Assembly: GCA_038321965.1 (NCBI GenBank)
Contig: JBBQFL010000019.1
Coordinates: forward strand, 11,825 to 75,824
Source: UKL13-2 sp038321965
GTDB lineage: Bacteria; Pseudomonadota; Gammaproteobacteria; Burkholderiales; Usitatibacteraceae
Reading direction: 5' to 3'
Length of the DNA: 64,000 nucleotides
Positions within the stretch are counted from its first letter, which is position 1; each line of letters begins with the position of its first letter. Below the pieces are notes generated by a model, which did no database searches, was not told where the DNA came from, and saw only the letters and a program-made list of their open reading frames with translations. This document shows, one piece after another, positions 54,527-62,169 of the stretch. The position numbers and the translations under genes were made by a program.

Positions 54527-55597
54527 ATGTGGGACACCACAAAGAGGTCCATTTGCCAAGCCCCCGTCATAAATCTGCTATTCGCACCGCTGGTATCAGC
54601 GCTGCTGTTCACGGGCGTCTCAGCACAAGCCGAAGAGTGCAAAAATCGTGGCGAACTCGATACGATGTATTGCGACGAAAACAAAGATCTCGTTGCCGAT
54701 ACACCGAAGGATCCGAAGAAGCTGAAAACGCCATCGACCGTCGTCTTTACCTATACCCCCGTCGAAGACCCAGCCGTCTACGAAAAGGTGTTTGCGCCGT
54801 TCACGGAATTCCTTGGGAAATGCCTCACAAAAAAAGTTGTTTTTTATCAAATCCAGTCCAACGCCGCGGAGATCGAAGCAATGCGCTCGGGTCGCCTGCA
54901 CGTCGGCGGTTTTTCAACTGGCCCGACCGCTTTCGCCGTCAATCTCGCAGGCGCGATACCCTTTGCGATCAAGGGAGACGCGAAGGAATTCCAGGGCTAC
55001 AACCTGATCGTGGTCGTAAAAAAAACTTCCCCATTCATGAAACTCTCAGACCTCAAGGGCAAGAAAGTTGCGCACACTGCCCCGTCTTCGAACTCTGGTC
55101 ACATGGCACCAATGTCGCTGTTCCCGGCTGAAGGCCTGACACCTGAGAAAGACTACAAGATTCTGTTTTCAGGCAAGCATGATCAAAGCGTGATGGGTGT
55201 GAATTCAGGTGATTACGATGCGGCTGCGGTTGCGTCTGACGTATATCACCGGATGGCCTCGCGCGGCCAAATCAAGGAAGACGATTTCCGCATCATCTAC
55301 AAGAGCCAGAAATTTCCCACCTCCAGCTTTGCTTACGCGCACGATCTGGAGCCAGAGTTCGCAAAGAAAATGGTGAAGTGCTTTTACGACTATCGATTCA
55401 CGGTGGAAATGCAGAAGGCATTTGACGGCGCTGATCGATTCTTCCCGGCGACCTTTCAAAAGGATTGGGAAGTAGTCAGGAAAGTCGCCGAAGGATCGGG
55501 TGAAGCGTTCAATCGCTCCAATTACGACAAGCAGACCGCCAAGGAGGCTGAGGCCGCGAAGAAGAAAGCGGAAGACGCTGCCAGCGTGAAGAAATAG
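54527..55597 (+). CDS. phnD: PhnD-like phosphonate/phosphate substrate-binding protein 1
   Basis: A 356-residue periplasmic binding protein with a signal peptide (LLFAPLVSALLFTGVSAQA). The core matches the PhnD/PtxB family: FTYTPVEDPAVYEKVF, SNAAEIEAMRSGRLHVGGFS, HTAPSSNSG and FSGKHDQSVMGVNSGDYD, the last two corresponding to ligand-contacting loops in PhnD. An extra N-terminal segment has CKNRGELDTMYCDENKDLVAD, an acidic DxNxDxxxD loop between conserved cysteines. Four cysteines (38, 49, 99, 285) are shared with its two paralogues. The Lys/Ala tail is unusual. GAGGAG (54515-54520) sets ATG 54527. The ligand is unknown. Confidence 0.92.
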   Translation: MWDTTKRSICQAPVINLLFAPLVSALLFTGVSAQAEECKNRGELDTMYCDENKDLVADTPKDPKKLKTPSTVVFTYTPVEDPAVYEKVFAPFTEFLGKCLTKKVVFYQIQSNAAEIEAMRSGRLHVGGFSTGPTAFAVNLAGAIPFAIKGDAKEFQGYNLIVVVKKTSPFMKLSDLKGKKVAHTAPSSNSGHMAPMSLFPAEGLTPEKDYKILFSGKHDQSVMGVNSGDYDAAAVASDVYHRMASRGQIKEDDFRIIYKSQKFPTSSFAYAHDLEPEFAKKMVKCFYDYRFTVEMQKAFDGADRFFPATFQKDWEVVRKVAEGSGEAFNRSNYDKQTAKEAEAAKKKAEDAASVKK

Positions 55598-55620
55598 CAA
55601 CCTAGATTATTTGCCAAATC

Positions 55621-55667
55621 CCCCTCTCCCGGCCTGTCGGCCGCCCTCTCCCACGAGGGGCGAGGGG
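55621..55667. repeat. REP-like GC-rich repeat between phnD1 and phnD2
   Basis: CCCCTC (55621-55626) can pair with GAGGGG (55662-55667 or 55655-55660), and GGCC-TGTC-GGCC (55631-55642) is an inner hairpin. The C-rich then G-rich layout resembles common intergenic repeats of proteobacteria. It could terminate or stabilise the phnD1 message. Confidence 0.45.
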
Positions 55668-55715
55668 CCGACACTGACAATCGTCTCACTTCTTTAACCG
55701 CTGGATTTTTAACTG

Positions 55716-56753
55716 ATGTCCTTCTGCCGCCACGCTTCGTCCCTCGCAATGCTCGCCGCCGCTTTATTCATGGTGCCCTCAATGACGCAGGCTGCAGACA
55801 CCTGCAAACACCGTGGCGACCTCGATACACTGTACTGCGACGACGATGGCAATATGACCGCCGACGCGCCAACGGATCCAAAGAAGCTGAAGAATCCCGC
55901 AGCGCTGATGCTGAGCTATTCGCCCCAGGAGGATTCGGTAGTCTACGAAAAGCTCTGGACGCCGTATGTAGATCACCTGAAGACCTGCGTGGGAAAGCCG
56001 GTGCGCTTTTTGCCCGTCTATTCGAGCGCTGCAACCGTTGAAGCGTTGCGTTCTGGACGTATCCAACTGAGCCTGCTATCGGCAGGCGATACGCCGTTCG
56101 CGGTGAATATTGGTGGCGCGATACCGATCGCCACACACGGCACTGAGAAGGACGGGGTCGCTGCGTATCATTTGATCGTTGTGGTCAAGAAGACCAGCGC
56201 ATTCAAGACGCTAGCCGACTTAAAGGGAAAACGCGTCGCCCATGTGTCTCCGTCGTCAAACTCAGGCAATCTCGCGCCGCGCGCTTTGTTCCCCAAAGAG
56301 GGCCTCGTTCCCGACAAGGACTACAAGGTGATCTATTCAGGAAAGCACGACAATTCTGTCTCTGGCGTCCTCAATGGCGACTATGATGCGGGCGCCGTGG
56401 CCGACGACGTGCTGATCCGAATGTTGCAACGTGGCGCCTTGAAGCCGGACGAACTGCGAATTATTTACAAGAGCCAGCCTTTCCCGGCCGGCAGCCTTGC
56501 GGTGGCGCATGACCTCGAACCGGCATTGAAGAAAAAAATCACTGATTGCACGTTTACCTTCCGATTCCCAGTCGACCTGTCTGCGGCGTTCCGCGGCCCG
56601 GACCGATTTATACCACTTAACTACAAACGTGATTTCGCCTCGGTGCGCCATGTTGCCGAAGCGAGCGGGGAATCGTTGAATCGCACCGGCTTCGAGGCCC
56701 GCAAGGCGCGTGAGCAGGCAGTTGCAAAAAACGGGGATGCAGTTAAAAAATGA
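55716..56753 (+). CDS. phnD: PhnD-like substrate-binding protein 2 (divergent pocket)
   Basis: A 345-residue paralogue of phnD1. Signal peptide SLAMLAAALFMVPSMTQA. It keeps the acidic loop (YCDDDGNMTADAPTD) and the four cysteines at the same spacing (30, 41, 91, 278). It departs from the others where they have GGFSTG: here the sequence is LSLLSAGDTPFAVNIGG, and the loop after HG is charged (TEKDG). HVSPSSNSGNLAP and YSGKHDNSVSGVLNGDYDAG remain. The stop overlaps the phnC start (ATGA). No clear ribosome-binding site precedes the ATG. It probably binds a related but different ligand. Confidence 0.9.
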   Translation: MSFCRHASSLAMLAAALFMVPSMTQAADTCKHRGDLDTLYCDDDGNMTADAPTDPKKLKNPAALMLSYSPQEDSVVYEKLWTPYVDHLKTCVGKPVRFLPVYSSAATVEALRSGRIQLSLLSAGDTPFAVNIGGAIPIATHGTEKDGVAAYHLIVVVKKTSAFKTLADLKGKRVAHVSPSSNSGNLAPRALFPKEGLVPDKDYKVIYSGKHDNSVSGVLNGDYDAGAVADDVLIRMLQRGALKPDELRIIYKSQPFPAGSLAVAHDLEPALKKKITDCTFTFRFPVDLSAAFRGPDRFIPLNYKRDFASVRHVAEASGESLNRTGFEARKAREQAVAKNGDAVKK

Positions 56754-57514
56754 CTACCGACCGCTCCATTCAAATTCGCGGCCTTGTGAAGGAATACAAA
56801 CGCGGTGTTCCGGTATTGAAGGGTATCGATCTCACCATTGCGGGAGAAGGCATCACCGCGATCATCGGGCCGTCCGGTACTGGCAAATCAACCCTCATCC
56901 GCTGCATCAATCGCCTGGTCGAGCCTACTGCTGGCGAGATTCTGTTTCAGGGCGTAGATCTGGCCAAGCTCAAGGGTACTGAATTACGCATGGCACGCCG
57001 CAAGATCGGCATGGTATTTCAGGAATACAACCTGGTCGAGCGGCTGACCGTAATGGAAAACGTCCTCACAGGCCGGCTTGGCTATATGTCCGCGTTCAAA
57101 GCTTGGCTGCGTAAATTTACGCCTGAGGATATTGAAGAAGCATTCCTGCTGCTCGATACTGTTGGCCTCTCCAGTTTCGCCAATCAGCGCGCCGACGCGC
57201 TCTCCGGTGGCCAACGCCAACGCGTAGGCATTGCACGCGCCGTGATGCAGCACCCGGAAATTCTGCTCGCCGACGAGCCGACTTCGTCGCTGGACCCGAA
57301 AACCTCGGTAGAGATCATGGAATTGATGGCCGATATCGCCGGTAAGCGCAATATTCCGGTGATCGTGAACATTCACAACGTCGAACTGGCCAAGCGTTTT
57401 TGTCAGCGCATGATCGGCATGACCGGCGGCAAGGTGGTCTTCGATGGTGCGCCCTCGCAGCTCAGCGATGCCAGTCTGAAAGAGATTTATGGTGGGGAGA
57501 ATTGGATTGAGTGA
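56750..57514 (+). CDS. phnC: Phosphonate-type ABC transporter ATP-binding protein
   Basis: A 254-residue ABC ATPase of the PhnC family. Walker A is GPSGTGKSTL (40-49), the Q-loop GMVFQEYNLVER (87-98), signature LSGGQ (151-155) and Walker B ILLADE (171-176), followed by PTSSLDP. The VMENVLTGRLGYMSAFKAWL stretch is typical of PhnC. It provides the motor for both permeases below. It overlaps phnD2 by 4 nt and lies 27 nt before phnE1. Confidence 0.96.
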   Translation: MTTDRSIQIRGLVKEYKRGVPVLKGIDLTIAGEGITAIIGPSGTGKSTLIRCINRLVEPTAGEILFQGVDLAKLKGTELRMARRKIGMVFQEYNLVERLTVMENVLTGRLGYMSAFKAWLRKFTPEDIEEAFLLLDTVGLSSFANQRADALSGGQRQRVGIARAVMQHPEILLADEPTSSLDPKTSVEIMELMADIAGKRNIPVIVNIHNVELAKRFCQRMIGMTGGKVVFDGAPSQLSDASLKEIYGGENWIE

Positions 57515-57541
57515 TGCTCGGCTAAGGGTGCCGTACGCCGA

Positions 57542-58411
57542 ATGAACGCGTCAATCGCCGCACACCGCAACCCCTTTCCTGCCCATTGGCCCACGCGCAT
57601 GGGCTGGCTGGTATTACTCTGCTATTGCATCTGGGCCGCCGCGCAACTCGATTTCACCTGGAGCCGCTTCGTTTCCGGGCTGACCAACGGCGAACGATTT
57701 CTGACGCGCATGTTCCCGCCCGCGTTTGGCGGTGACAAATGGGAAATGATCGTCAATGGCTTGACCGAAAGTCTGGAGATCGCTGTGATCGCCAGCGCCA
57801 TTGGCATCACGATCTCGTTGCCAGTCGGGTTGATGGCTTCACGCAATCTCTCGCCGCTCTGGCTCTCATGGCCGGCGCGTTTCCTGATTGCGCTGTGCCG
57901 CTCGTTTCATCCCGTCATCGTCGCGATTATTTTCGTCAAGGCCGTCGGCTTCGGCGCCCTCGCCGGGATCGGCGCACTGGTCATTGGTTCGCTGGGTTTT
58001 ATTTCAAAACTGTTCGCCGATGCGATCGAAGAAATTTCGCTCAAGCAAGTCGAGGCCGTTCGCGCGTCTGGTGCATCGTTTGCCAATGTGTTGACCTACG
58101 GCGTGCTGCCACAAGTTTTCGGCCGCTTCCTGGGCTTTTGTACCTACCAACTCGATTCCAATCTACGCAATTCGACCATGGTCGGCATCGTTGGTGCGGG
58201 CGGCATCGGCGGCACCTTGTTTTCGGCGTTCCAGCGCTTCGATTACGACTTTGTGCTCGCCATCCTCATTTCCATCATCACGCTGATCTTTATCGGCGAG
58301 ATTCTTTCCAATGTGTTGCGGGCGGTGTTTCTAGATAACAAAACCATCTCCCAGTGGTTTGTAAGCAGTGGTGTGAACGCGCCGGTCACACAACGCGGGC
58401 TGGACGAATGA
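57542..58411 (+). CDS. phnE: Phosphonate-type ABC transporter permease 1
   Basis: A 289-residue inner-membrane permease with about six helices (for example WLVLLCYCIWAAAQLDF, IAVIASAIGITISLPVGLMA). The cytosolic EAA loop EEISLKQVEAVRASGASFAN contacts PhnC. STMVGIVGAGGIGGTLFSAF is typical of the PhnE family. The stop overlaps the next permease start (ATGA), so the two are expected to form a heterodimer. Confidence 0.94.
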   Translation: MNASIAAHRNPFPAHWPTRMGWLVLLCYCIWAAAQLDFTWSRFVSGLTNGERFLTRMFPPAFGGDKWEMIVNGLTESLEIAVIASAIGITISLPVGLMASRNLSPLWLSWPARFLIALCRSFHPVIVAIIFVKAVGFGALAGIGALVIGSLGFISKLFADAIEEISLKQVEAVRASGASFANVLTYGVLPQVFGRFLGFCTYQLDSNLRNSTMVGIVGAGGIGGTLFSAFQRFDYDFVLAILISIITLIFIGEILSNVLRAVFLDNKTISQWFVSSGVNAPVTQRGLDE

Positions 58412-59229
58412 ACACGGCTTCGTCCGCCACCATGCAGGGCATCAACCGCGAATGGCGGCGCTTTACCATTGAGCAACGCATCATTCGCTTCGCGTTTTAT
58501 TTTGTTGCCGTTGCCGCCCTGGTGATGTCGGCACGGCACATCGAATTTATCCCTGAATTTTTGTACGATGCACCGGACCAGATCAAGGACTTCTTCGTGC
58601 GCATGTGGCCGATGGACCCTACGTTCTACGCGAAATCAGTGCACGCCGCGCTGATCGAAACGTTCAATATTGCCACGCTGGGAACGCTCCTCTGCATGGT
58701 GATCGCGCTGCCGGTGGGCATGCTGGCGGCGAACAACCTTGTGCCGTTCAAGGCAGTCAACTATTTGGCGAAATTGATCCTCGTGTCTTCGCGTTCGGTG
58801 AATTCGCTGGTTTGGGCGCTGCTGTTTATCGCCGTCTTCGGCCCGGGCGCATTGGCCGGTACCCTGGCGATTGCGTTTCGGTCCATCGGCTTCGTCGGCA
58901 AACTTTTTGGTGAAGCGCTGGAAGAGGCGCAGCGCGGGCCAATTGAGGCCCTCACCGCTGTTGGCGCACCAAAGAGTAGTATCTTCATCAAAGGTTATTG
59001 GCCGCAGGTGAAACCGGCTTTCTGGTCGATCGCGCTGTTCCGATGGGACATCAATGTGCGCGAATCCGCGGTGCTGGGATTGGTTGGCGCGGGTGGCATC
59101 GGCATGGCGATGGATTCGGCGATGAACCTGTTCCGCTGGGATCAGGTCGCCGTCGTGTTACTGACTATTTTCGCTGTGGTCATTGTGGCCGAGCTTGGTG
59201 TTTCCGCCATTCGAAAGAGAGTGATCTGA
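58408..59229 (+). CDS. phnE: Phosphonate-type ABC transporter permease 2
   Basis: A 273-residue inner-membrane permease, second of the PhnE pair. The EAA loop is EEAQRGPIEALTAVGAPKSS and the C-terminal motif ESAVLGLVGAGGIGMAMDSA. ATG 58408 overlaps the previous stop; the 18 codons upstream of it lie inside phnE1 and are not counted. It ends 1 nt before the dehydrogenase gene. Confidence 0.94.
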   Translation: MNTASSATMQGINREWRRFTIEQRIIRFAFYFVAVAALVMSARHIEFIPEFLYDAPDQIKDFFVRMWPMDPTFYAKSVHAALIETFNIATLGTLLCMVIALPVGMLAANNLVPFKAVNYLAKLILVSSRSVNSLVWALLFIAVFGPGALAGTLAIAFRSIGFVGKLFGEALEEAQRGPIEALTAVGAPKSSIFIKGYWPQVKPAFWSIALFRWDINVRESAVLGLVGAGGIGMAMDSAMNLFRWDQVAVVLLTIFAVVIVAELGVSAIRKRVI

Positions 59230-59230
59230 T

Positions 59231-60148
59231 ATGCAAATGGGCCTCATTGGCTTGGGAAAAATGGGGGCCAGCATGGCGATGAAGTTGTGTCGCGCTGACA
59301 TTCACGTGGTGGGATTCGATGCGGCCGGGAAATCGGTCGATGCGCTGCAAAACGAGCCGGGCTTCGATGGCGCCTACTCACTGGACGCACTCCTCAATGC
59401 GGTGAGCGCGCCCCGCATACTCTGGCTGATGTTGCCGGCTGGCGAGCCCACTGACCGGCTCCTCGATGAGCTGCAATTCAAACTCGCCCCCGGCGATCTG
59501 CTCATCAATGGCGCCAATAATTTCTATAAAGCCTCGGTCGCGCATGCCGCCAGGCTTCGCGACATTGGCGTGCAGTTTGTCGATGCAGGCGTGTCCGGCG
59601 GCATCCATGGTCTCAAAAATGGCTACTGCATCATGGTCGGTGGCGAAGCCGCCGCCGTCAAGCGCATCGAACGCGTGCTCACTGCGCTGAGCCCTAATCC
59701 CGGCCAATGGCTGCATTGCGGCCCCTCCGGCGCCGGACACTTCGTGAAGATGGTTCACAACGGCATCGAGTACGGCATGATGCAGGCCTACGCGGAAGGG
59801 TTTTCGCTCATGGCGGCCAAGCGCGAATTCGATCTGGACATCGGTGCCATCGCCGAAAACTGGCGCCACGGCAGCGTGGTGCAGTCGTGGCTACTCGATC
59901 TCACGGCCGACTTTCTCAAAGGCGATCCCGCACTTAGCGGCATCGCGCCGACAGTCGCCGACTCCGGCGAAGGCCGCTGGACGGCAATCGAAGCGATCGA
60001 ACTTGGTGTTCCCGCGCCGGTCATGTCGCTGGCACTGATGTCGCGGTTTGCCAGCCAGGGGCACGACGAGTACGGCTCCAAGCTGTTGGCGATGATGAGG
60101 AAAGGCTTCGGCGGGCACGCCGTGGCGAAGCCGGAGGAAAACACGTGA
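59231..60148 (+). CDS. gnd: NAD-type 6-phosphogluconate dehydrogenase-like protein
   Basis: A 305-residue beta-hydroxyacid dehydrogenase of the decarboxylating, NAD-type (GndA/YqeC) 6-phosphogluconate dehydrogenase group. The Rossmann motif is GLIGLGKMGASMA, with Asp after the second strand (VVGFDAA), which favours NAD over NADP. VDAGVSGGIHGLKNGY and the catalytic GAGHFVKMVHNGIEYG (Lys and Asn) are intact. It lacks the long C-terminal domain of E. coli Gnd. It sits between a permease and a binding protein, 1 nt and 4-nt overlap away, so it is cotranslated with an importer. 6-phosphogluconate is the family substrate; whether it is the transported compound is open. Confidence 0.88.
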   Translation: MQMGLIGLGKMGASMAMKLCRADIHVVGFDAAGKSVDALQNEPGFDGAYSLDALLNAVSAPRILWLMLPAGEPTDRLLDELQFKLAPGDLLINGANNFYKASVAHAARLRDIGVQFVDAGVSGGIHGLKNGYCIMVGGEAAAVKRIERVLTALSPNPGQWLHCGPSGAGHFVKMVHNGIEYGMMQAYAEGFSLMAAKREFDLDIGAIAENWRHGSVVQSWLLDLTADFLKGDPALSGIAPTVADSGEGRWTAIEAIELGVPAPVMSLALMSRFASQGHDEYGSKLLAMMRKGFGGHAVAKPEENT

Positions 60149-61146
60149 AGCATCTGAATCTGTCTGTGCTGCTGGTGGCACTGATGTTGTCAGTCGGCGC
60201 AGCGCTCGCACAGACCTGCCCCAATCGCGGCCAGCTCGACGAAATCTATTGCGATGCCGACCGCGACATGGTGGCGGACGTACCCACGGACAAGTCGAAA
60301 TGGAAGAATCCGTCGACGCTAATCTTCACCTACACGCCGATCGAAGATCCTGCCGTTTATCAGAAGATTTTCACAAACTTTCAGGATCATCTCGGACAGT
60401 GCACCGGGAAAAAAGTTGTTTATTACCAGGTGCAATCTAACGCTGCCCAGATCGAGGCGATGCGCGCGGGCAGGTTGCATATCGGCGGCTTTTCAACCGG
60501 CTCCACGGCGTTCGCGGTGAATCTCGCCGGGGCCGTGCCGTTTGCCGTGAAGGGTAATGCAGCCTCGCCACGTGCGTATCACATGGCAGTGATCGTCAAA
60601 AAAGATTCGCCGTACATGAAGCTCACTGACCTCAAAGGGAAAAAGATCGCGCACGCAGCACCTTCGTCCAATTCCGGCAATCTGGCGCCGCGCTCACTCC
60701 TGCCTGCCGAGGGACTCACGCCCGACAAAGACTACAAAGTGCTGTTTTCCGGAAAGCACGATCAGTCGATACTGGGTGTCAACACCGGCGATTACGACGC
60801 GGCGGTGATTGCCGATGATGTGCTGGAGCGTATGTCGGTGCGTGGTGTGGTCAAGGCTGAAAATTTCCGCACGTTATACGTAAGCCCGCCGTTCGTCACA
60901 TCGAGCTTCGCGTATGCGCACGACCTCGATCCGGCACTCGCCGCGAAGATAAAATCCTGCTTCATGAGTTACAAATTCACGCCCGAGATGACTAGGGAAT
61001 TCAACGGCGACGACCGCTTCCACGTGGCGGATTTCAAAAGTGACTGGGCCGTGGTGAGGAAGGTCGCAGAGGACACCGGCACTGTTTACACTCGAGCCGA
61101 ATTTGATCGCGAAAATGCGATAGCGACGGAAGCAAAGAAGAAATAG
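60145..61146 (+). CDS. phnD: PhnD-like substrate-binding protein 3
   Basis: A 333-residue periplasmic protein, closest to phnD1. Signal peptide LSVLLVALMLSVGAALAQ. Acidic loop YCDADRDMVADVPTD follows DxDxDxxxD; cysteines at 25, 36, 86 and 272 keep the spacing of the paralogues. Pocket loops are GGFSTGSTAFAVNLAG, HAAPSSNSGNLAP and FSGKHDQSILGVNTGDYDAA. The start is GTG overlapping the dehydrogenase stop (GTGA), with a strong GGAGG 7 nt upstream. It is the last gene of the operon. Ligand unknown. Confidence 0.92.
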   Translation: MKHLNLSVLLVALMLSVGAALAQTCPNRGQLDEIYCDADRDMVADVPTDKSKWKNPSTLIFTYTPIEDPAVYQKIFTNFQDHLGQCTGKKVVYYQVQSNAAQIEAMRAGRLHIGGFSTGSTAFAVNLAGAVPFAVKGNAASPRAYHMAVIVKKDSPYMKLTDLKGKKIAHAAPSSNSGNLAPRSLLPAEGLTPDKDYKVLFSGKHDQSILGVNTGDYDAAVIADDVLERMSVRGVVKAENFRTLYVSPPFVTSSFAYAHDLDPALAAKIKSCFMSYKFTPEMTREFNGDDRFHVADFKSDWAVVRKVAEDTGTVYTRAEFDRENAIATEAKKK

Positions 61147-61160
61147 CGAGAGTAAGCAGG

Positions 61161-61177
61161 GTGGGCAACGTGCCCAC
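61161..61177. repeat. REP-like palindrome
   Basis: GTGGGCA-ACG-TGCCCAC is a perfect 7-bp inverted repeat with a 3-nt spacer. It sits 22 nt upstream of a REP-associated transposase remnant, as REP elements recognised by such proteins often do. It may also act as a weak transcript end for the phn-like operon. Confidence 0.6.
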
Positions 61178-61198
61178 ACGTCAACCACGGCGCTCATC

Positions 61199-61429
61199 CA
61201 TATCAGCCGGCCATACTACCTTCGCAGCCTCGCCCAAGGAACGACTTACTTCTTCACTGTCAACCTTGCTGATCTTCGCTGTGCCTTGCTTACCGAGCAC
61301 ATTGAGTGTCTGCGGCGTGCATACCCCTCAAGATGAATCAAGCACGCCTTCGAAACCGTCCCCATCGGCGGTTTGCCAGATCATCTTCACGCCATTTGGC
61401 AACTGCCTGCGGGCGCAGGTGACAATTGA
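61199..61429 (+). pseudogene. REP-associated tyrosine transposase (RAYT/Y1) remnant
   Basis: In one frame the translation reads SRPYYLRSLAQGTTYFFTVN, then LADLRCALLTEHIECLRRAY, a TGA stop at 61334-61336, then HAFETVPIGGLPDHLHAIWQ and LPAGAGDN before another stop. This is the N-terminal half of a RAYT, including the HxH of the HUH nuclease site (DHLHA). No in-frame ATG starts it and the catalytic-tyrosine half is missing, so it is inactive: a nonsense codon plus a 3' truncation. Confidence 0.8.
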
Positions 61430-61702
61430 CCAACGTGCCTTTAAAGACCGACTAAGCCCCTGATAGGTGCTGTCGCGGTCTATTTCTGTTGACCAACAGC
61501 TCTAGAAGTCTAGCTGGACCGGTGGTACTCCCCTTGCAGTCATAGCGGCTAGATTTCCAAATTCGCCCGGAAGTCATTTATCTCGACGTAACCTCTGTGC
61601 TATGTCTCGAATCAAAATTCTACGCCGAGGACTGCGCCACACATTGTCTGGAACCATCAACGTTCTTGCCAGTGCGGCATACGAAAATAGAAATACATGC
61701 GT
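61430..61702. other. Intergenic stretch, no supported gene
   Basis: The distance from the phnD3 stop to the cupin stop is 556 nt; beyond the REP-like palindrome and transposase remnant I see nothing I can support here. Short open frames show no family resemblance. Confidence 0.4.
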
Positions 61703-62143
61703 TTACCCGCGCACCACTGTTTCTGGGCGCTCGACTGGGTCTACGTCGAGGCTAAGGACGATTTTTTGGTCGTCGCTGCGTACGACGAGCAATTCAACGG
61801 TTTCGCTATCACTGAGATTCTGTTCTTGATGCGGTACATAGGGCGAGAAATAGACGAAGTCACCGACGTCGACGTTGGTTGCGAATTCAAGACGCTCACC
61901 CCAGCGTATCTCGGTGCGCCCGCTGACGACATACACCATCACCTCGTGGCACCCATGATGGTGAGCGCCAGTCTTTGCATTCGGTTTGAGGCTAACGCGT
62001 CCGATCCAGGTGCGCTCACCGCCGGTCCCGGCAAAGTTGACCGCCGTCGCACGCCCTGTGCTACCGGGTGCGTGGAGCTGCGCGTCGAGCGACATCGCGC
62101 GGACAACTGTTACACCCTCTCTCCATTTTGTCGTTTCAATCAT
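61703..62143 (-). CDS. Cupin domain protein
   Basis: A 146-residue single-domain cupin. Metal-binding motif 1 is AHHHGCHEVMVYVVSGRTE (His-His and Glu) and motif 2 lies in FVYFSPYVPHQEQNLSD. Such proteins may be small dioxygenase-like or sugar-binding proteins; no substrate is predictable. GGGAG lies 7 nt before ATG 62143, favouring it over an upstream ATG. It is downstream of the YHS lipoprotein gene by 26 nt. Confidence 0.85.
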   Translation of the reverse strand: MIETTKWREGVTVVRAMSLDAQLHAPGSTGRATAVNFAGTGGERTWIGRVSLKPNAKTGAHHHGCHEVMVYVVSGRTEIRWGERLEFATNVDVGDFVYFSPYVPHQEQNLSDSETVELLVVRSDDQKIVLSLDVDPVERPETVVRG

Positions 62144-62169
62144 CAATGCTCCCAAAGCACCCATTGCAA

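Noticed and set aside
54527..61146. Calling the importer a phosphonate C-P lyase operon
   Set aside because: No phnG-M, phnP or related genes are present; only the transport part resembles Phn.
61161..61463. 100-codon plus-strand frame after phnD3
   Set aside because: It is in another frame over the transposase remnant and shows no family resemblance; the remnant frame fits a known family.
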